In this document: positions 26,841 to 36,832 of the stretch, in pieces
Layout: each line of letters begins with the position of its first letter
Position numbering within the stretch: position 1 is the stretch's first letter
DNA from: Cupriavidus malaysiensis
GTDB lineage: Bacteria; Pseudomonadota; Gammaproteobacteria; Burkholderiales; Burkholderiaceae
Length of the DNA stretch: 64,000 nucleotides
Assembly: GCF_001854325.1 (NCBI RefSeq)
Contig: NZ_CP017755.1
Coordinates: forward strand, 1,302,001 to 1,366,000
Reading direction: 5' to 3'
Made by a program: the position numbers and the translations under genes
Notes under the pieces: model-generated
What the model saw: the letters and a program-made list of their open reading frames with translations, nothing else
Database searches by the model: none
What the model was told of the DNA's origin: nothing

Positions 26841-27488
26841 TCAGGCCTGCGCGCGGCGGAACAGGGCGAGCGAGGCGGCCAGGCCGATCAGGGCCGCGCC
26901 GGAGATACGGTTCAGCCAGCGCATGCCGCTGGCGCGCAGCCGGCGCATCATGTGCGCGCCCAGCATGGCGTAGCCCAGCATCGCCAGCACATTGAGCAGG
27001 GCCAGCAGGCCCATGATCAGCGCGTACTGCGGCAGCAGCGCGGCGCGCGTGTCGATGAACTGCGGCAGGAAGGCCGACATGAACAGCAGGGCCTTGGGAT
27101 TGGTCGCCGCCACCAGGAAGCTGCGCAGGAACAGCGCATGCGCGCGGGCGCCGTCGCGGGCCTCCGCCAGGCCCGGCTGCGGCGCCAGGGCGCCGGCCTC
27201 CGGCGCGGGGGCGCGCAGCAGTTTCCAGCCGACATAGGCCAGGTAGGCCGCACCCGCCCACTTCAGCGCGCGGAAGGCGAACTCGGAGGCCGCCAGCAGC
27301 ACGCCCAGGCCGGCCGCCGTGATGGTTACCAGCATCACGTCGGCGGCGACCGCGCCGGCCATGCCCCAGCAGGCCGCACGCACGCCATAGCGCGAACCGT
27401 TGTTGAGCGCGAGCAGGACGGTGGGGCCGGGCGTCACGATGGCGAGCGCGGAGGCGAGCACGAACAGCAGCAGGGTGGAGAGCGTCAT
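26841..27488 (-). CDS. LysE/RhtB-family amino-acid exporter
   Basis: A 215-residue inner-membrane protein with six hydrophobic segments. The family signature is TPGPTVLLALNNGSRYGVRAA near the N-terminus, followed by WAGAAYLAYVGWKLLRAP and FLVAATNPKALLFMSAFLPQF. These are standard for the RhtB branch that exports amino acids, homoserine or homoserine lactones. ATG 27488. It lies between a FUSC-family gene and the phytase-like lipoprotein, with an Lrp-type regulator two genes upstream. Lrp-type regulators commonly control LysE exporters, so that regulator is the likely controller (inference). Confidence 0.92.
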   Translation of the reverse strand: MTLSTLLLFVLASALAIVTPGPTVLLALNNGSRYGVRAACWGMAGAVAADVMLVTITAAGLGVLLAASEFAFRALKWAGAAYLAYVGWKLLRAPAPEAGALAPQPGLAEARDGARAHALFLRSFLVAATNPKALLFMSAFLPQFIDTRAALLPQYALIMGLLALLNVLAMLGYAMLGAHMMRRLRASGMRWLNRISGAALIGLAASLALFRRAQA

Positions 27489-27607
27489 GATGGGTCGTGA
27501 GTCGTGGAGCGTGGAGTGGGCAGCGGCGGTCCGGGCGGGGCAGCGCGGCCGGCGGGCACAGCATGCCGGCCAGCCGGATGTGGCGCCGGCGTGGCACGGA
27601 CGTGACG

Positions 27608-28171
27608 CTATTGTTGGGCCAGCAGCCGCTTTTCCGCAAGGCCGATCAGCCAGCTCACGGCCAGCGCGGAGAGCGTGCCCAGCGTGACCTGGCCCAGCCG
27701 CAGCAGCGCGATCTCCCAGGCCGGGCCGGCGCTCGGCACCAGCAGCATGATGGTCGCGGTGACCCCGCCCAGGCGCGCCGCGCTGCCGATATTGATGATC
27801 CAGCAGATCAGGATGGCGGCGGCCACCGCCGCCCCGTAGGCCAGCAGGCTGCCATGGCCCAGCACGGTGGCGCCGAGTCCGCAGAAGGCCCCGATCATGG
27901 CGCCGACGAACTGGTCGCGCGACAGGTGGCGGGTATCGGCATAGTGGTGCTGGGACACCGCGATGGCCGTGATGGCCGCCCAGAATGCCTGCTCCGTGTG
28001 CAGGTAACTGCCGACCTGGTAGGCGAGGCTGGCCCCGCCCACCGCCTGCAGGGCCATGATGCCGCCCTCGGCGAGGCGGTCGTGCAGCGGCAGGGACTTG
28101 AACAGGTCGAGCAGCGTGGTCGCCGCCGCCGTACGGCGCTGGCGCTGTGCCTGGCTGTCCGGTGTGGGCAT
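27608..28171 (-). CDS. FUSC-family inner-membrane protein
   Basis: A 187-residue protein with a short basic N-terminus and about five hydrophobic segments (EGGIMALQAVGGASLAYQVG, FWAAITAIAVSQ, VGAMIGAFCGLGATVLGHGS, AYGAAVAAAILICWIINIG, LGGVTATIMLLVPSAGPAW). The WAAITAIAV...TRHLSRDQFVGAMIGA pattern is that of the FUSC half-domain seen in aromatic-acid efflux proteins (AaeB-like), though this one is much shorter than the 600-700-residue efflux pumps. Function is not settled. It is the upstream neighbour of the LysE exporter, with a gap of 119 bases. Confidence 0.8.
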   Translation of the reverse strand: MPTPDSQAQRQRRTAAATTLLDLFKSLPLHDRLAEGGIMALQAVGGASLAYQVGSYLHTEQAFWAAITAIAVSQHHYADTRHLSRDQFVGAMIGAFCGLGATVLGHGSLLAYGAAVAAAILICWIINIGSAARLGGVTATIMLLVPSAGPAWEIALLRLGQVTLGTLSALAVSWLIGLAEKRLLAQQ

Positions 28172-28247
28172 GGCGCGGGATCTCCTGGTAACGGGTCGGC
28201 GCCCATTCTGTCGGCGCGTGCCGCACGGCGCAAGCGGCGGGCCGCCC

Positions 28248-28742
28248 TCAGTCCGGCGCACCGCGTCCGGCAACCGGCGCATTGCCTTCGAACTTGGCGC
28301 GGTGGGTGGAAAAGAAGGTGCGCACATTGCGCACATTGGCCATGGCAGTGAACAGCCGGCGCGCCAGCGCATCGTAGGCCGGCATGTCGGCCAGTTCGGC
28401 CATCACCACGAAGTCCGGCCCCGGCGAGACCCGGTAGCACTGCGTCACCGCCGACTCGGCGCAGATATAGGCTTCGAAGGCGGCGTAGTCCTCCGCCGCC
28501 TGGCGGTCCAGCGTGATCTCGATGATGGCGGTCAGCGTGGCGCCGAGGCGGGCGGCGTCGAGCAGCGCGATCTGGCGCTGGATCAGGCCAGCCTCGCGCA
28601 GCCGGCGCACGCGCCGCAGGCAGGTCGGCGCGGAGGCATGCACGTGCTCGGCCAGCGCCGCGTTGGACAGTGAGGCGTCGTGCTGCAAGGTGCGCAGGAT
28701 GCGCAGGTCGAGGTCGTCGAGCGGGAATGCCGGCTGGCTCAT
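28248..28742 (-). CDS. Lrp/AsnC-family transcriptional regulator
   Basis: A 164-residue regulator. The N-terminal helix-turn-helix is LDDLDLRILRTLQHDASLSN followed by AALAEHVHASAPTCLRRVRR. The C-terminal RAM ligand-binding domain includes ITLDRQAAEDYAAFEAYI, VTQCYRVSPGPDFVVMAELA and VRNVRTFFSTHRAKFE. ATG 28742 (MSQPAFPLDD). The gene is divergent from glmS and upstream of the FUSC-LysE-lipoprotein genes. The palindrome at 28767-28785 in its own promoter could be its operator. Amino-acid sensing is expected from the family. Confidence 0.92.
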   Translation of the reverse strand: MSQPAFPLDDLDLRILRTLQHDASLSNAALAEHVHASAPTCLRRVRRLREAGLIQRQIALLDAARLGATLTAIIEITLDRQAAEDYAAFEAYICAESAVTQCYRVSPGPDFVVMAELADMPAYDALARRLFTAMANVRNVRTFFSTHRAKFEGNAPVAGRGAPD

Positions 28743-28766
28743 GGCAATCGGGAGTGGCGTCGATGT

Positions 28767-28785
28767 AGTGAAAGAAAATTTCACT
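28767..28785. promoter_or_regulatory. inverted repeat in lrp-like/glmS divergent promoter
   Basis: AGTGAAA (28767-28773) and TTTCACT (28779-28785) are exact reverse complements around GAAAA. The site is 25 bases upstream of the Lrp-type start in an unusually A+T-rich gap. An autoregulatory operator is the simplest reading. Confidence 0.55.
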
Positions 28786-28903
28786 GCAGTTCGGATGGTA
28801 CCAATGATTTCATGAATAAAAGAATAATGAAAGAAAATATCATCTGGTCGCACATAAGATCCTCGCAACGCCCCAAGCCCGGGGCCATCGAGAGGAAAGA
28901 ACC

Positions 28904-30733
<1,830 letters not shown>

Positions 30734-30882
30734 GGGTGATCCCTGGTTGTGCCGCCGCGCAGGTGCTTCACATGACGGGCGTCGCTTCGGCAAGGGTGGG
30801 GCAGAAACTGACGTTGCCGACCTACTGCCCTGTATGCGCTCGCCTCGCCGTGGGAACTCGATAGGAAGATGCCGTAGGGCGA

Positions 30883-31284
30883 CTACTCCGAAAGCGGCGC
30901 ATCGACGAGAACCCGGTTCCTCAGCCTGCGGATGCGCGGGTCGACGAAGTATCCTCCGCCTTCCACGTAGCGCAAGTACACCCGCCCGCAAGTGCGGCAC
31001 TGCCACACGGTGCATCGATTGCAGGGATAGTAGCGCGGTGCAATCGGTGCCTCGACGGACCAGAGGCCGGTGTCCTGCGGGTGGTATTCCTCGAATGTCG
31101 CCTCGGTGTAGAGGTCGCGAACAAGGGTGCCGAGTTCGCTGAGCTGCTGCTCGGGGAAGGAAACCGGCAGGCTCGTCCAGGCATCCAAGGTGGGCGCGCT
31201 GCAGGCGCAGTCGGTGGTGACGGCATCCGTCTGACGGGCAAGGGCCTGCAATGCGTCAAACGAGAGGTAGGCGTTGTCTTCCAT
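30883..31284 (-). CDS. small cysteine-rich (zinc-ribbon-like) protein
   Basis: A 133-residue protein starting at ATG 31284 (MEDNAYLSFDALQALARQ). The C-terminal half has C88-x2-C91 and C96-x2-C99 (PCNRCTVWQCRTCGRVYLRY), a compact treble-clef or zinc-ribbon arrangement, with an extra CAC at residues 26-28. The middle region, YHPQDTGLWSVEAPIAPRYYPC, is acidic and aromatic. I do not recognise a named family. The cysteine spacing suggests zinc binding and perhaps a role with nucleic acid or protein partners. It stands alone between glmS and a LysR gene. There is no strong ribosome-binding site, and the upstream 265 bases hold no other gene. Confidence 0.65.
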   Translation of the reverse strand: MEDNAYLSFDALQALARQTDAVTTDCACSAPTLDAWTSLPVSFPEQQLSELGTLVRDLYTEATFEEYHPQDTGLWSVEAPIAPRYYPCNRCTVWQCRTCGRVYLRYVEGGGYFVDPRIRRLRNRVLVDAPLSE

Positions 31285-31549
31285 GGTGTTTCGAGGTCTT
31301 GGCGCGGGCTCGCGGCCGGATGTACCGCATCTTACAGAGGCGGCCGTGAGCCGGCCACCCGGAGCGCTGGCCACGCTCGGCGCGGTGACAAAGGTCTCGA
31401 TCCGCCGCCACATTGCCACCGGATCGAGGTCCATCGGGGAGTGGGCGCAGTCGCTGGTTTCGGCGAGTTCCGTAACAGTGAACAACGGCGAAGAACGGCG
31501 AAGAACGAGCGGACGGTCATGGCCGAGACCGGTACCGGTACCGGCCCCG

Positions 31550-32449
31550 CTACACCTTGCCGGCATCGGCGAGCAATGCCACGAGATGGTCGCGGATGAT
31601 GTTCGGCACGACGGGATCGCGCTGGATGCAGATATGCAGATGGCGCATCGACCAGGGTTCGTCGATGGTGACGGCCGCCAGCTCGCTGAGGTCGTCAGGC
31701 TGCAGTGCCGAGCGCGGCACGATGCCGATGCCTGCGCCGGAAGCCACCAGCCTGGCGATCGCGCGATAGCCCGAGACCTGGATCATGACATCCAGGCGGC
31801 CGCCCAGGGCCGTTGCATGGTTCATCAGGAAGGTATGCAAGGCCGCGCCGTGCCGGAGGCTGATGAAGGGCTGTTTGAGGCAGGCGGAAAAATGGGCACT
31901 TTTCTGCCTGGATAGCTCGGTGCCCAGCGGGGCGAGGATGATGAGTTCGTCATCGCGGTAGGGGATGAACTCGAGGTCCGTGTGCCGCGGTGCGTCCACC
32001 GCGACGATGCCGATATCCGCGCGTCCGGCGGCGACGGCTCCGATGATGTCATGGCTCATTCTTTCCTCGAGCGTCACCCGCGCGTTCGGATGTGCCTGGA
32101 AGAACCTGGACAGGTCATCGGGCAGGAAAGAGCTGATCGCATTGTTGTTCGCAAAGAGCGTGACGTGGCTCGGCAGGCCGTTGCCAAAGGGCAGCAGGTC
32201 CGCGTGCATCTGCTCAAGGTGTGCGAGACAGCGCCTGCAGTGTTCAAGCAAGACCTGCCCTGCGGGGGTGATTCCCACGCCACGCGCCTGGCGCGTCAAG
32301 AGCGGGGCGCCAATGGTGCCCTCGAGCGCCTTGATGCGCAGGCTGACGGACGACGGGGCGAGATGGACCCTGGCGGCGCCGCGGGTCAGGTTACCTTCCT
32401 CGGCCACCGCGAGAAAGACCCGAAGGTCGGTGAGGTCGTAGTGAAACAT
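31550..32449 (-). CDS. LysR-family transcriptional regulator
   Basis: A 299-residue LysR protein. The N-terminal winged HTH is LRVFLAVAEEGNLTRGAARV followed by HLAPSSVSLRIKALEGTIG. The effector domain includes VTLFANNNAISSFLPDDLSR, GRADIGIVAVDAPR and VASGAGIGIVPRSAL. It is divergent from the CoA-transferase, MaoC-type hydratase and Bug receptor genes, with a 182-base gap, so it is the likely regulator of that operon. The inducer is probably an intermediate of that short pathway; this is inference from the usual LysR arrangement. Confidence 0.92.
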   Translation of the reverse strand: MFHYDLTDLRVFLAVAEEGNLTRGAARVHLAPSSVSLRIKALEGTIGAPLLTRQARGVGITPAGQVLLEHCRRCLAHLEQMHADLLPFGNGLPSHVTLFANNNAISSFLPDDLSRFFQAHPNARVTLEERMSHDIIGAVAAGRADIGIVAVDAPRHTDLEFIPYRDDELIILAPLGTELSRQKSAHFSACLKQPFISLRHGAALHTFLMNHATALGGRLDVMIQVSGYRAIARLVASGAGIGIVPRSALQPDDLSELAAVTIDEPWSMRHLHICIQRDPVVPNIIRDHLVALLADAGKV

Positions 32450-32631
32450 CGTTGCAGGTTGACAAAGTCTTGCTAATTCTAGCCCGCATCAGGGCCGGAT
32501 TCCGGCCAGAAGTGCCGTCGCTCCCCGATCTTCGTTTGTAGCAGGCAAACGGTAAGTTCGGGACATCTCAATTCTCCAGGGGGCGCCCCTTGGCCATACT
32601 GCCCGGCATCGAAGGCAAGCAACGAAGGGCT

Positions 32632-33792
32632 ATGGAAACGGTTGAAGAGACGAAAAAGCCGCTGGAGGGCATCCTGGTGGTGGCAATCGAGCAAGCGCTG
32701 GCCGCGCCGCTCTGCACGAACAGGCTCGCGGAGATGGGGGCCCGCGTCATCAAGGTGGAAAGGGCGGAGGGCGACTTTGCGCGAGGCTACGACAGCGCAG
32801 CGAACGGGGAGTCTTCCTATTTCGTCTGGACCAACCGTGGCAAGGAATCCATCGTCATCGATTTCAAGCAGCCAGACGATGCGGCGCTGCTCCATCGCAT
32901 CATCGGCGCGGCCGACATCTTCATCCAGAATCTGGCGCCCGGGGCATTGAAACGTGCCGGATTCTCTAGTGCTTCGCTTCGCGAGCGCAATCCGCGCTTG
33001 ATCACCTGCGACATCAGCGGCTACGGTGAAGGGGCCGAGGTCAGCCATCTCAAAGCCTATGACATGCTGGTGCAGTGCGAGAGCGGGCTGGCGGCCATCA
33101 GTGGCGCCCCCGAAGCCTACGGCCGCATCGGCGTATCCATCTGCGATATCGGCGCCGGCATGAACGCCACGATCGGAGTATTGAGCGCTCTCGCGCAGCG
33201 TGAACGCACGGGCCAGGGACTGGGTATCGAGGTCTCGCTCTTCGACGGCGCCGCCGACTGGATGACGATTCCCTACCTGCACGAGACAGTTGGCGCGGGG
33301 GCTCCGACGCGGCAAGGCCTGCGCCATCCCTCGATTGCGCCCTACGGGGCCTTCGCCACGGCGGACGGCGGTGAGATTGTCATCAGTATCCAGAACGAGC
33401 GCGAGTGGACGGCTTTCTGCCGGGTCTTCCTGCGACAGCCCGAACTCGCAAGCTGCGCAGAGTTTTCCAGTAACAACGCGCGTGTCAGGAACCGGGACGC
33501 GTTGGAAAGCAGGATTGGCCAGGTTTTCGGTGCGCTCAGCACCGAGCAAGCGCTGCAACGGCTGGCCGAGGCCCAGACGGCTTTCGGACAGGTACGGAGC
33601 GTGGCTGAGTTCGGGGCGCATCCGGCGCTTCGCACCTGGCCGATGCCTGTGAACGGCAGGATGCTGGAGATGATTGCTCCTGCCGTACGCACGCCGTGGG
33701 ACGAAGGATTCTTCCGCGGCGCCCCCGCACTCGGTAGCGATACCGCTCGCATTGCGGCCGAGTTTGCCGCTGCCACAGAGGAGACAGCATGA
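32632..33792 (+). CDS. CaiB/BaiF family (class III) CoA-transferase
   Basis: A 386-residue CoA-transferase from ATG 32632 (METVEETKKPLEGILVVAIE). An in-frame TTG at 32590 would add 14 residues without family support. It carries the class III pattern: EQALAAPLCTNRLAEMGARV, VIKVERAEGDFARGYD, LKAYDMLVQCESGLAAISG with the expected catalytic aspartate, and GIEVSLFDGAADWM. Such enzymes move CoA between carboxylic acids. The stop overlaps the start of the hydratase gene (ATGA), so the two are coupled. The pairing with a mesaconyl-CoA-hydratase-like protein suggests a C4-C5 dicarboxylate such as mesaconate, citramalate or itaconate. Confidence 0.9.
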   Translation: METVEETKKPLEGILVVAIEQALAAPLCTNRLAEMGARVIKVERAEGDFARGYDSAANGESSYFVWTNRGKESIVIDFKQPDDAALLHRIIGAADIFIQNLAPGALKRAGFSSASLRERNPRLITCDISGYGEGAEVSHLKAYDMLVQCESGLAAISGAPEAYGRIGVSICDIGAGMNATIGVLSALAQRERTGQGLGIEVSLFDGAADWMTIPYLHETVGAGAPTRQGLRHPSIAPYGAFATADGGEIVISIQNEREWTAFCRVFLRQPELASCAEFSSNNARVRNRDALESRIGQVFGALSTEQALQRLAEAQTAFGQVRSVAEFGAHPALRTWPMPVNGRMLEMIAPAVRTPWDEGFFRGAPALGSDTARIAAEFAAATEETA

Positions 33793-34631
33793 CCCAGCTT
33801 GATCTGGCCCACCTGGAACAGTGGATTGGCAAAGTGCAGAAGGACCAGGACCTGCTGTCCGCTCGCCACGCGAGGTTGATGGCCGCCACGGTCGGCATTC
33901 CCGGCGAGGGGCTTGTCGGTGGCGCACCACTTCCCCCGTTGTGGCACTGGATTTTCTTCCTGGAAGGCCAGCCGCCACAATCGCTCGGCCGTGACGGTCA
34001 TCCGGCCCGCGGTGGATTCTTGCCACCGGTGCCCCTGTCCAACCGGATGTGGGCGGGAGGGCGTCTCGAATTCCATGAGCCTTTGCGCATCGACTGCGTT
34101 GTCGAGAAGACGTCGCAGGTCGTCTCGATCCAGCACAAGCAAGGTCGCAGCGGTGACCTGGTCTTCGTCAGCGTTCTGCACGAACTGAGCGCGGGCGGCA
34201 AGCTGGCCATTCGTGAGATACACGACATTGTCTATAAAGAGGCGACCCCGCCCGGCGCGAAGAAGGAGAAGCTGATTGCGCCGGGAATCGCGACGCACAG
34301 CCGCCGGTTCAAGCCCGACTCCACGACACTGTTTCGCTATTCCGCATTGACCTTCAACGGTCACCGTATCCATTACGACGCCGACTACTGCCGGCAAGTC
34401 GAAGGCTATCCGGACCTGGTTATCCATGGGCCGCTTCACGCCACGCTTCTCGCGAACTACGCGGAGGAGGTGGCGGGCAAAGCGCTGAAGCGGTTCGAAT
34501 ACCGCGGGCTGCAGCCCAGTTTCCTGGGCGAGCAACTCTCCATCAACGCCCGACCTGGCGACGAGGGCCTGCTGCTCTGGACGGCGCTGGCCGACGGTCA
34601 ACCGGCAATGAAAGCCGAGGCCAGCTTCTAA
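33789..34631 (+). CDS. MaoC/FAS1-like acyl dehydratase (mesaconyl-C4-CoA hydratase-like)
   Basis: A 280-residue double-hotdog hydratase. The length and the segments LPPLWHWIFFLEGQPPQSLG, GGFLPPVPLSNRMWAGGRLE, HSRRFKPDSTTLFRYSALTF and GHRIHYDADYCRQVEGYPDL match the 3-methylfumaryl-(mesaconyl-C4-)CoA hydratase group. These hydrate the double bond of a CoA thioester, using the Asp/His pair in HRIHYD. It starts inside the stop of the CoA-transferase (ATGA overlap). Together they would activate and hydrate a branched unsaturated diacid. No CitE-type lyase is present to finish that route, so it may be encoded elsewhere. Confidence 0.85.
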   Translation: MTQLDLAHLEQWIGKVQKDQDLLSARHARLMAATVGIPGEGLVGGAPLPPLWHWIFFLEGQPPQSLGRDGHPARGGFLPPVPLSNRMWAGGRLEFHEPLRIDCVVEKTSQVVSIQHKQGRSGDLVFVSVLHELSAGGKLAIREIHDIVYKEATPPGAKKEKLIAPGIATHSRRFKPDSTTLFRYSALTFNGHRIHYDADYCRQVEGYPDLVIHGPLHATLLANYAEEVAGKALKRFEYRGLQPSFLGEQLSINARPGDEGLLLWTALADGQPAMKAEASF

Positions 34632-34666
34632 GCATCCGCGGACTATTCAAAACCAGGAGACATGCA

Positions 34667-35638
34667 ATGTGGGGAAAAGGCATCACCGTGGCCGCTGCCA
34701 TGCTCATCGGGACCGGCGCGTCGCCGGTCAACGCTCAGTCATATCCGTCAAAGCCCATCACGCTGGTTGTGCCTTTCGCCTCCGGAGGGACGACCGACAT
34801 CGTCGGGCGAATCGTCGCGGATGGACTTGGCAAAAGGCTTGGCCAGCCGGTCATCATCGACAACCGCGGCGGTGCGGGCGGCAATATCGGTGCCGCGCTC
34901 GTCGCCAATGCCAAGCCAGACGGCTACACCCTGCTGATGGGCTACAACGGCACCAACGCGGTCAATCCCTCTCTGTACAAGCACCTGGCCTGGGACCCGG
35001 TCAAGAGCTTCGACCCCATTGGCATGGTCGCTCGCGTCAACAATGTCGTGGTCGTGAACCCGTCCCTGCCGGTCAAGACGCTGCCAGAACTCGCAGCGTA
35101 TGCAAAGGCGCATCCGAACCAGCTGAACTACGGGTCTGCAGGGCCAGGCAGCATCTTCCACCTCGCTGGCGAACTGTTCGCCAGTCAGGCGGATGTCAAG
35201 ATGTCGCACGTGCCTTACAAGGGGGCGGCGCCGGCGCTCAGTGACCTGATGGCTGGCCAGGTCCAGCTCATGTTCTCCACCATTCCCACCGCATTGCCGT
35301 TCATCAAGGCCGGGAAGTTGCGCGCCATCGCGGTGACCGGCTCCGAGCGTTCGCCGGTCTTCCCGCAGCTTCCAACGGCCAAGGAGGCGGGTTATCCCGG
35401 GATGGTGGTCGACTCGTGGTTCGGTGTGTTCGGTCCGAGGGGCGTCCCCGCCGAAGTGCGAGCCCGGTTGGAAAAGGCCGTGAAGGACGTCGTCAACGAC
35501 CCATCGGTGGCAGACCGGCTGCGCGCCCAGGGTGCGGAACCGAGGAGTTCCACCTCCGGCGAGCTTGGGGCAACGCTGGCGGCGGATCTGCGCAACTGGA
35601 ACAAGGTGATCGCTGCCGCCAAGGTCAGCCTGGAGTAG
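34667..35638 (+). CDS. Bug-family (TctC) tripartite tricarboxylate receptor
   Basis: A 323-residue periplasmic receptor. AGGAGA precedes ATG 34667, and the leader MWGKGITVAAAMLIGTGASP ends at VNAQ. The mature protein opens with YPSKPITLVVPFASGGTTD, the hallmark of the Bug family that is hugely expanded in Burkholderiales. It continues with VIIDNRGGAGGNIGAALVAN, LNYGSAGPGSIFHLAGELFA and VPYKGAAPALSDLMAGQVQL. Most Bug receptors lack an adjacent TctAB transporter, as here, and bind carboxylates. It is the third gene of the LysR-controlled operon and probably binds the diacid that the two preceding enzymes use. Confidence 0.93.
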   Translation: MWGKGITVAAAMLIGTGASPVNAQSYPSKPITLVVPFASGGTTDIVGRIVADGLGKRLGQPVIIDNRGGAGGNIGAALVANAKPDGYTLLMGYNGTNAVNPSLYKHLAWDPVKSFDPIGMVARVNNVVVVNPSLPVKTLPELAAYAKAHPNQLNYGSAGPGSIFHLAGELFASQADVKMSHVPYKGAAPALSDLMAGQVQLMFSTIPTALPFIKAGKLRAIAVTGSERSPVFPQLPTAKEAGYPGMVVDSWFGVFGPRGVPAEVRARLEKAVKDVVNDPSVADRLRAQGAEPRSSTSGELGATLAADLRNWNKVIAAAKVSLE

Positions 35639-35665
35639 GGCTTCCGGTTTCCGTTGCCTGCCGGC

Positions 35666-36002
35666 TCAGCGGCCCCCGAGTTTCCCGGTGTCGAATCCCG
35701 TCACGAAGAAGTCAATGAGGCCATAGCCGAAGATCCACTGGTTCCGCTCAAAGAAGACCTGCCGTGGCGCCTCGCCGCCTTTGACGCCCTTCGTCGTCTT
35801 CGCCTGTTCAATGAACGCGGGACCCCTCCAGAAACTACCGAAGGCCGCCGACTGCCCGCCGGTTGCCGCTTGAGGTAGCCGAGCGCAACGGCGTCTTCTT
35901 TTGAGATCCCCTGCCTGGCCTCGTGGCCCATGGCGCCGAGGGTGCGTTGCGTTGGCGCGCTCTCCAATGTGTGCCGGCCCCGTTCATCGACGAACGGGGC
36001 CA
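35666..36002 (-). pseudogene. frameshifted remnant of an unidentified gene
   Basis: Two coding-like pieces on the minus strand are in different frames. The upstream piece reads APFVDERGR then GHEARQGISKEDAVALGYLK. The downstream piece reads GQSAAFGSFWRGPAFIEQAK, then GVKGGEAPRQVFFERNQWIF and GYGLIDFFVTGFDTGKLGGR before a stop. Joined by one frame change near 35870, they make a plausible protein segment with a hydrophobic, aromatic C-terminus. I do not recognise the family. It fills the gap between the Bug receptor and the flavodoxin and seems to be a dead fragment. Confidence 0.4.
35976..36001. repeat. 10-bp perfect inverted repeat (hairpin)
   Basis: GGCCCCGTTC (35976-35985) and GAACGGGGCC (35992-36001) can form a strong GC-rich stem with a six-base loop. 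There is no T-run on either side, so it is not a standard intrinsic terminator. It lies between the Bug receptor gene and the oppositely oriented flavodoxin, where a terminator would be expected. Confidence 0.55.
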
Positions 36003-36031
36003 GCCTTGTGCCGGTGGGCGGTGCTCGCCGT

Positions 36032-36580
36032 TCAGGCCTGGATCGCCACAGGACTGCCAATGCTCCCAGGCGGATCGCTCTGGCTTAGCGCGCCTGTCGC
36101 TGTGCCTTGCGCCGTGCCTTGCGCCGCAGTCAGCAATGCCGGTACCCACTCTTCAAGCCAGGCCAGGGCTGGCTCGTCAGGGAAGGACGTTCTGGATGCA
36201 TCGATCTCCAGGCGGCTTCCGATTCGCACGGCCCCCTTCGCCGCCAGCGCTTCGTCGATCCTGCGGCCTCCCCCGCAGAACGTCTCAGCATAGGTCCGGT
36301 CGCCCAGCGCAATCACGCCGTAACGCATGTGGCCCAGCTCAATGGTGGCGTCCAGCAACTGTGCGTAGAAGCTGCGAATGGGATCCGGTACATCGCCCGC
36401 GCCGTGGGTGGCGCAACAGACGAGCAGGGCCGAGGCCTGGGCAAGGATAAGGGGGGTGTCCCGCTGGGGATCGACGAAGTGGCTGGCCAGGCCGAGCTCC
36501 TGTAGCCGCTCCGCGGCGAGGTCGGCAACGAGGGAAGCGTTGCCGGATTGAGAGCCTGCAAGGATGAGAACGCCTGCCAT
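36032..36580 (-). CDS. flavodoxin-domain protein (MioC-like)
   Basis: A 182-residue short-chain flavodoxin. ATG 36580 begins MAGVLILAGSQSGNASLVAD, whose S-Q-S-G-N-A loop is the FMN phosphate-binding segment. GTG 36601 is an alternative start. Further FMN contacts are in CCATHGAGDVPDPIRSFYAQ and VIALGDRTYAETFCGGGRRID. The C-terminal 25 residues carry a small AQGTAQGTATG repeat. It would carry one- or two-electron transfers in the cytoplasm. It is divergent from the acyl-CoA operon across the operator at 36617-36657 and could serve its oxygenase, but that is speculative. Confidence 0.88.
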   Translation of the reverse strand: MAGVLILAGSQSGNASLVADLAAERLQELGLASHFVDPQRDTPLILAQASALLVCCATHGAGDVPDPIRSFYAQLLDATIELGHMRYGVIALGDRTYAETFCGGGRRIDEALAAKGAVRIGSRLEIDASRTSFPDEPALAWLEEWVPALLTAAQGTAQGTATGALSQSDPPGSIGSPVAIQA

Positions 36581-36616
36581 GGGTGAGGTTCCGTAGTTCA
36601 CTGAGTTCTTGCAATG

Positions 36617-36657
36617 TAATACAAAAACAGATAACGTGGAACTTAAATATGTATTGC
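36617..36657. promoter_or_regulatory. 41-bp inverted-repeat operator, site A (PaaX-type candidate)
   Basis: TAATAC (36617-36622) and GTATTG (36651-36656) are inverted half-sites whose outer ends span 41 bases. The same arrangement and spacing occur at 45610-45650, 51469-51509 and 56070-56110. Flanking bases extend the match (TGTAATACAAA here). The site lies in an A+T-rich island upstream of the fadB-like-thiolase-ligase operon and near the flavodoxin start. Two PaaX-family repressors are encoded in the window, so PaaX binding is the leading hypothesis. Confidence 0.75.
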
Positions 36658-36687
36658 ATTATCGGGTCGATCGATTGGGGGAGGCAG

Positions 36688-36795
36688 ATGGAATCACGAA
36701 GCCATGCCGTGCCGGGGCTCGCGTTGTCGGCCGTCCTGCCATGCGTCGGTCGATCTCGGCATATGCGACGAATGGTACGGGAGTGCCGTGTGTGA
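36688..36795 (+). pseudogene. 5' relic of a transporter binding-protein gene
   Basis: ATG 36688 sits behind GGGGGAGG and opens a 35-codon frame beginning MESRSHAVPGLALSAVLPCV. The DNA from 36583 to about 36765 aligns without gaps with the minus strand from 51543 to about 51360, where the same leader continues into a LivK-like binding protein. Here only the signal-peptide part remains. It is therefore a truncated copy carried along with its promoter and not a functional gene. Confidence 0.6.
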
Positions 36796-36832
36796 TCTAT
36801 CTGCTAACGCATTGAGAAAGGAGCGCGTGCCT

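Noticed and set aside
35976..36001. Intrinsic transcription terminator
   Set aside because: The stem is strong but no T-run follows on either strand, so it is listed only as an inverted repeat.
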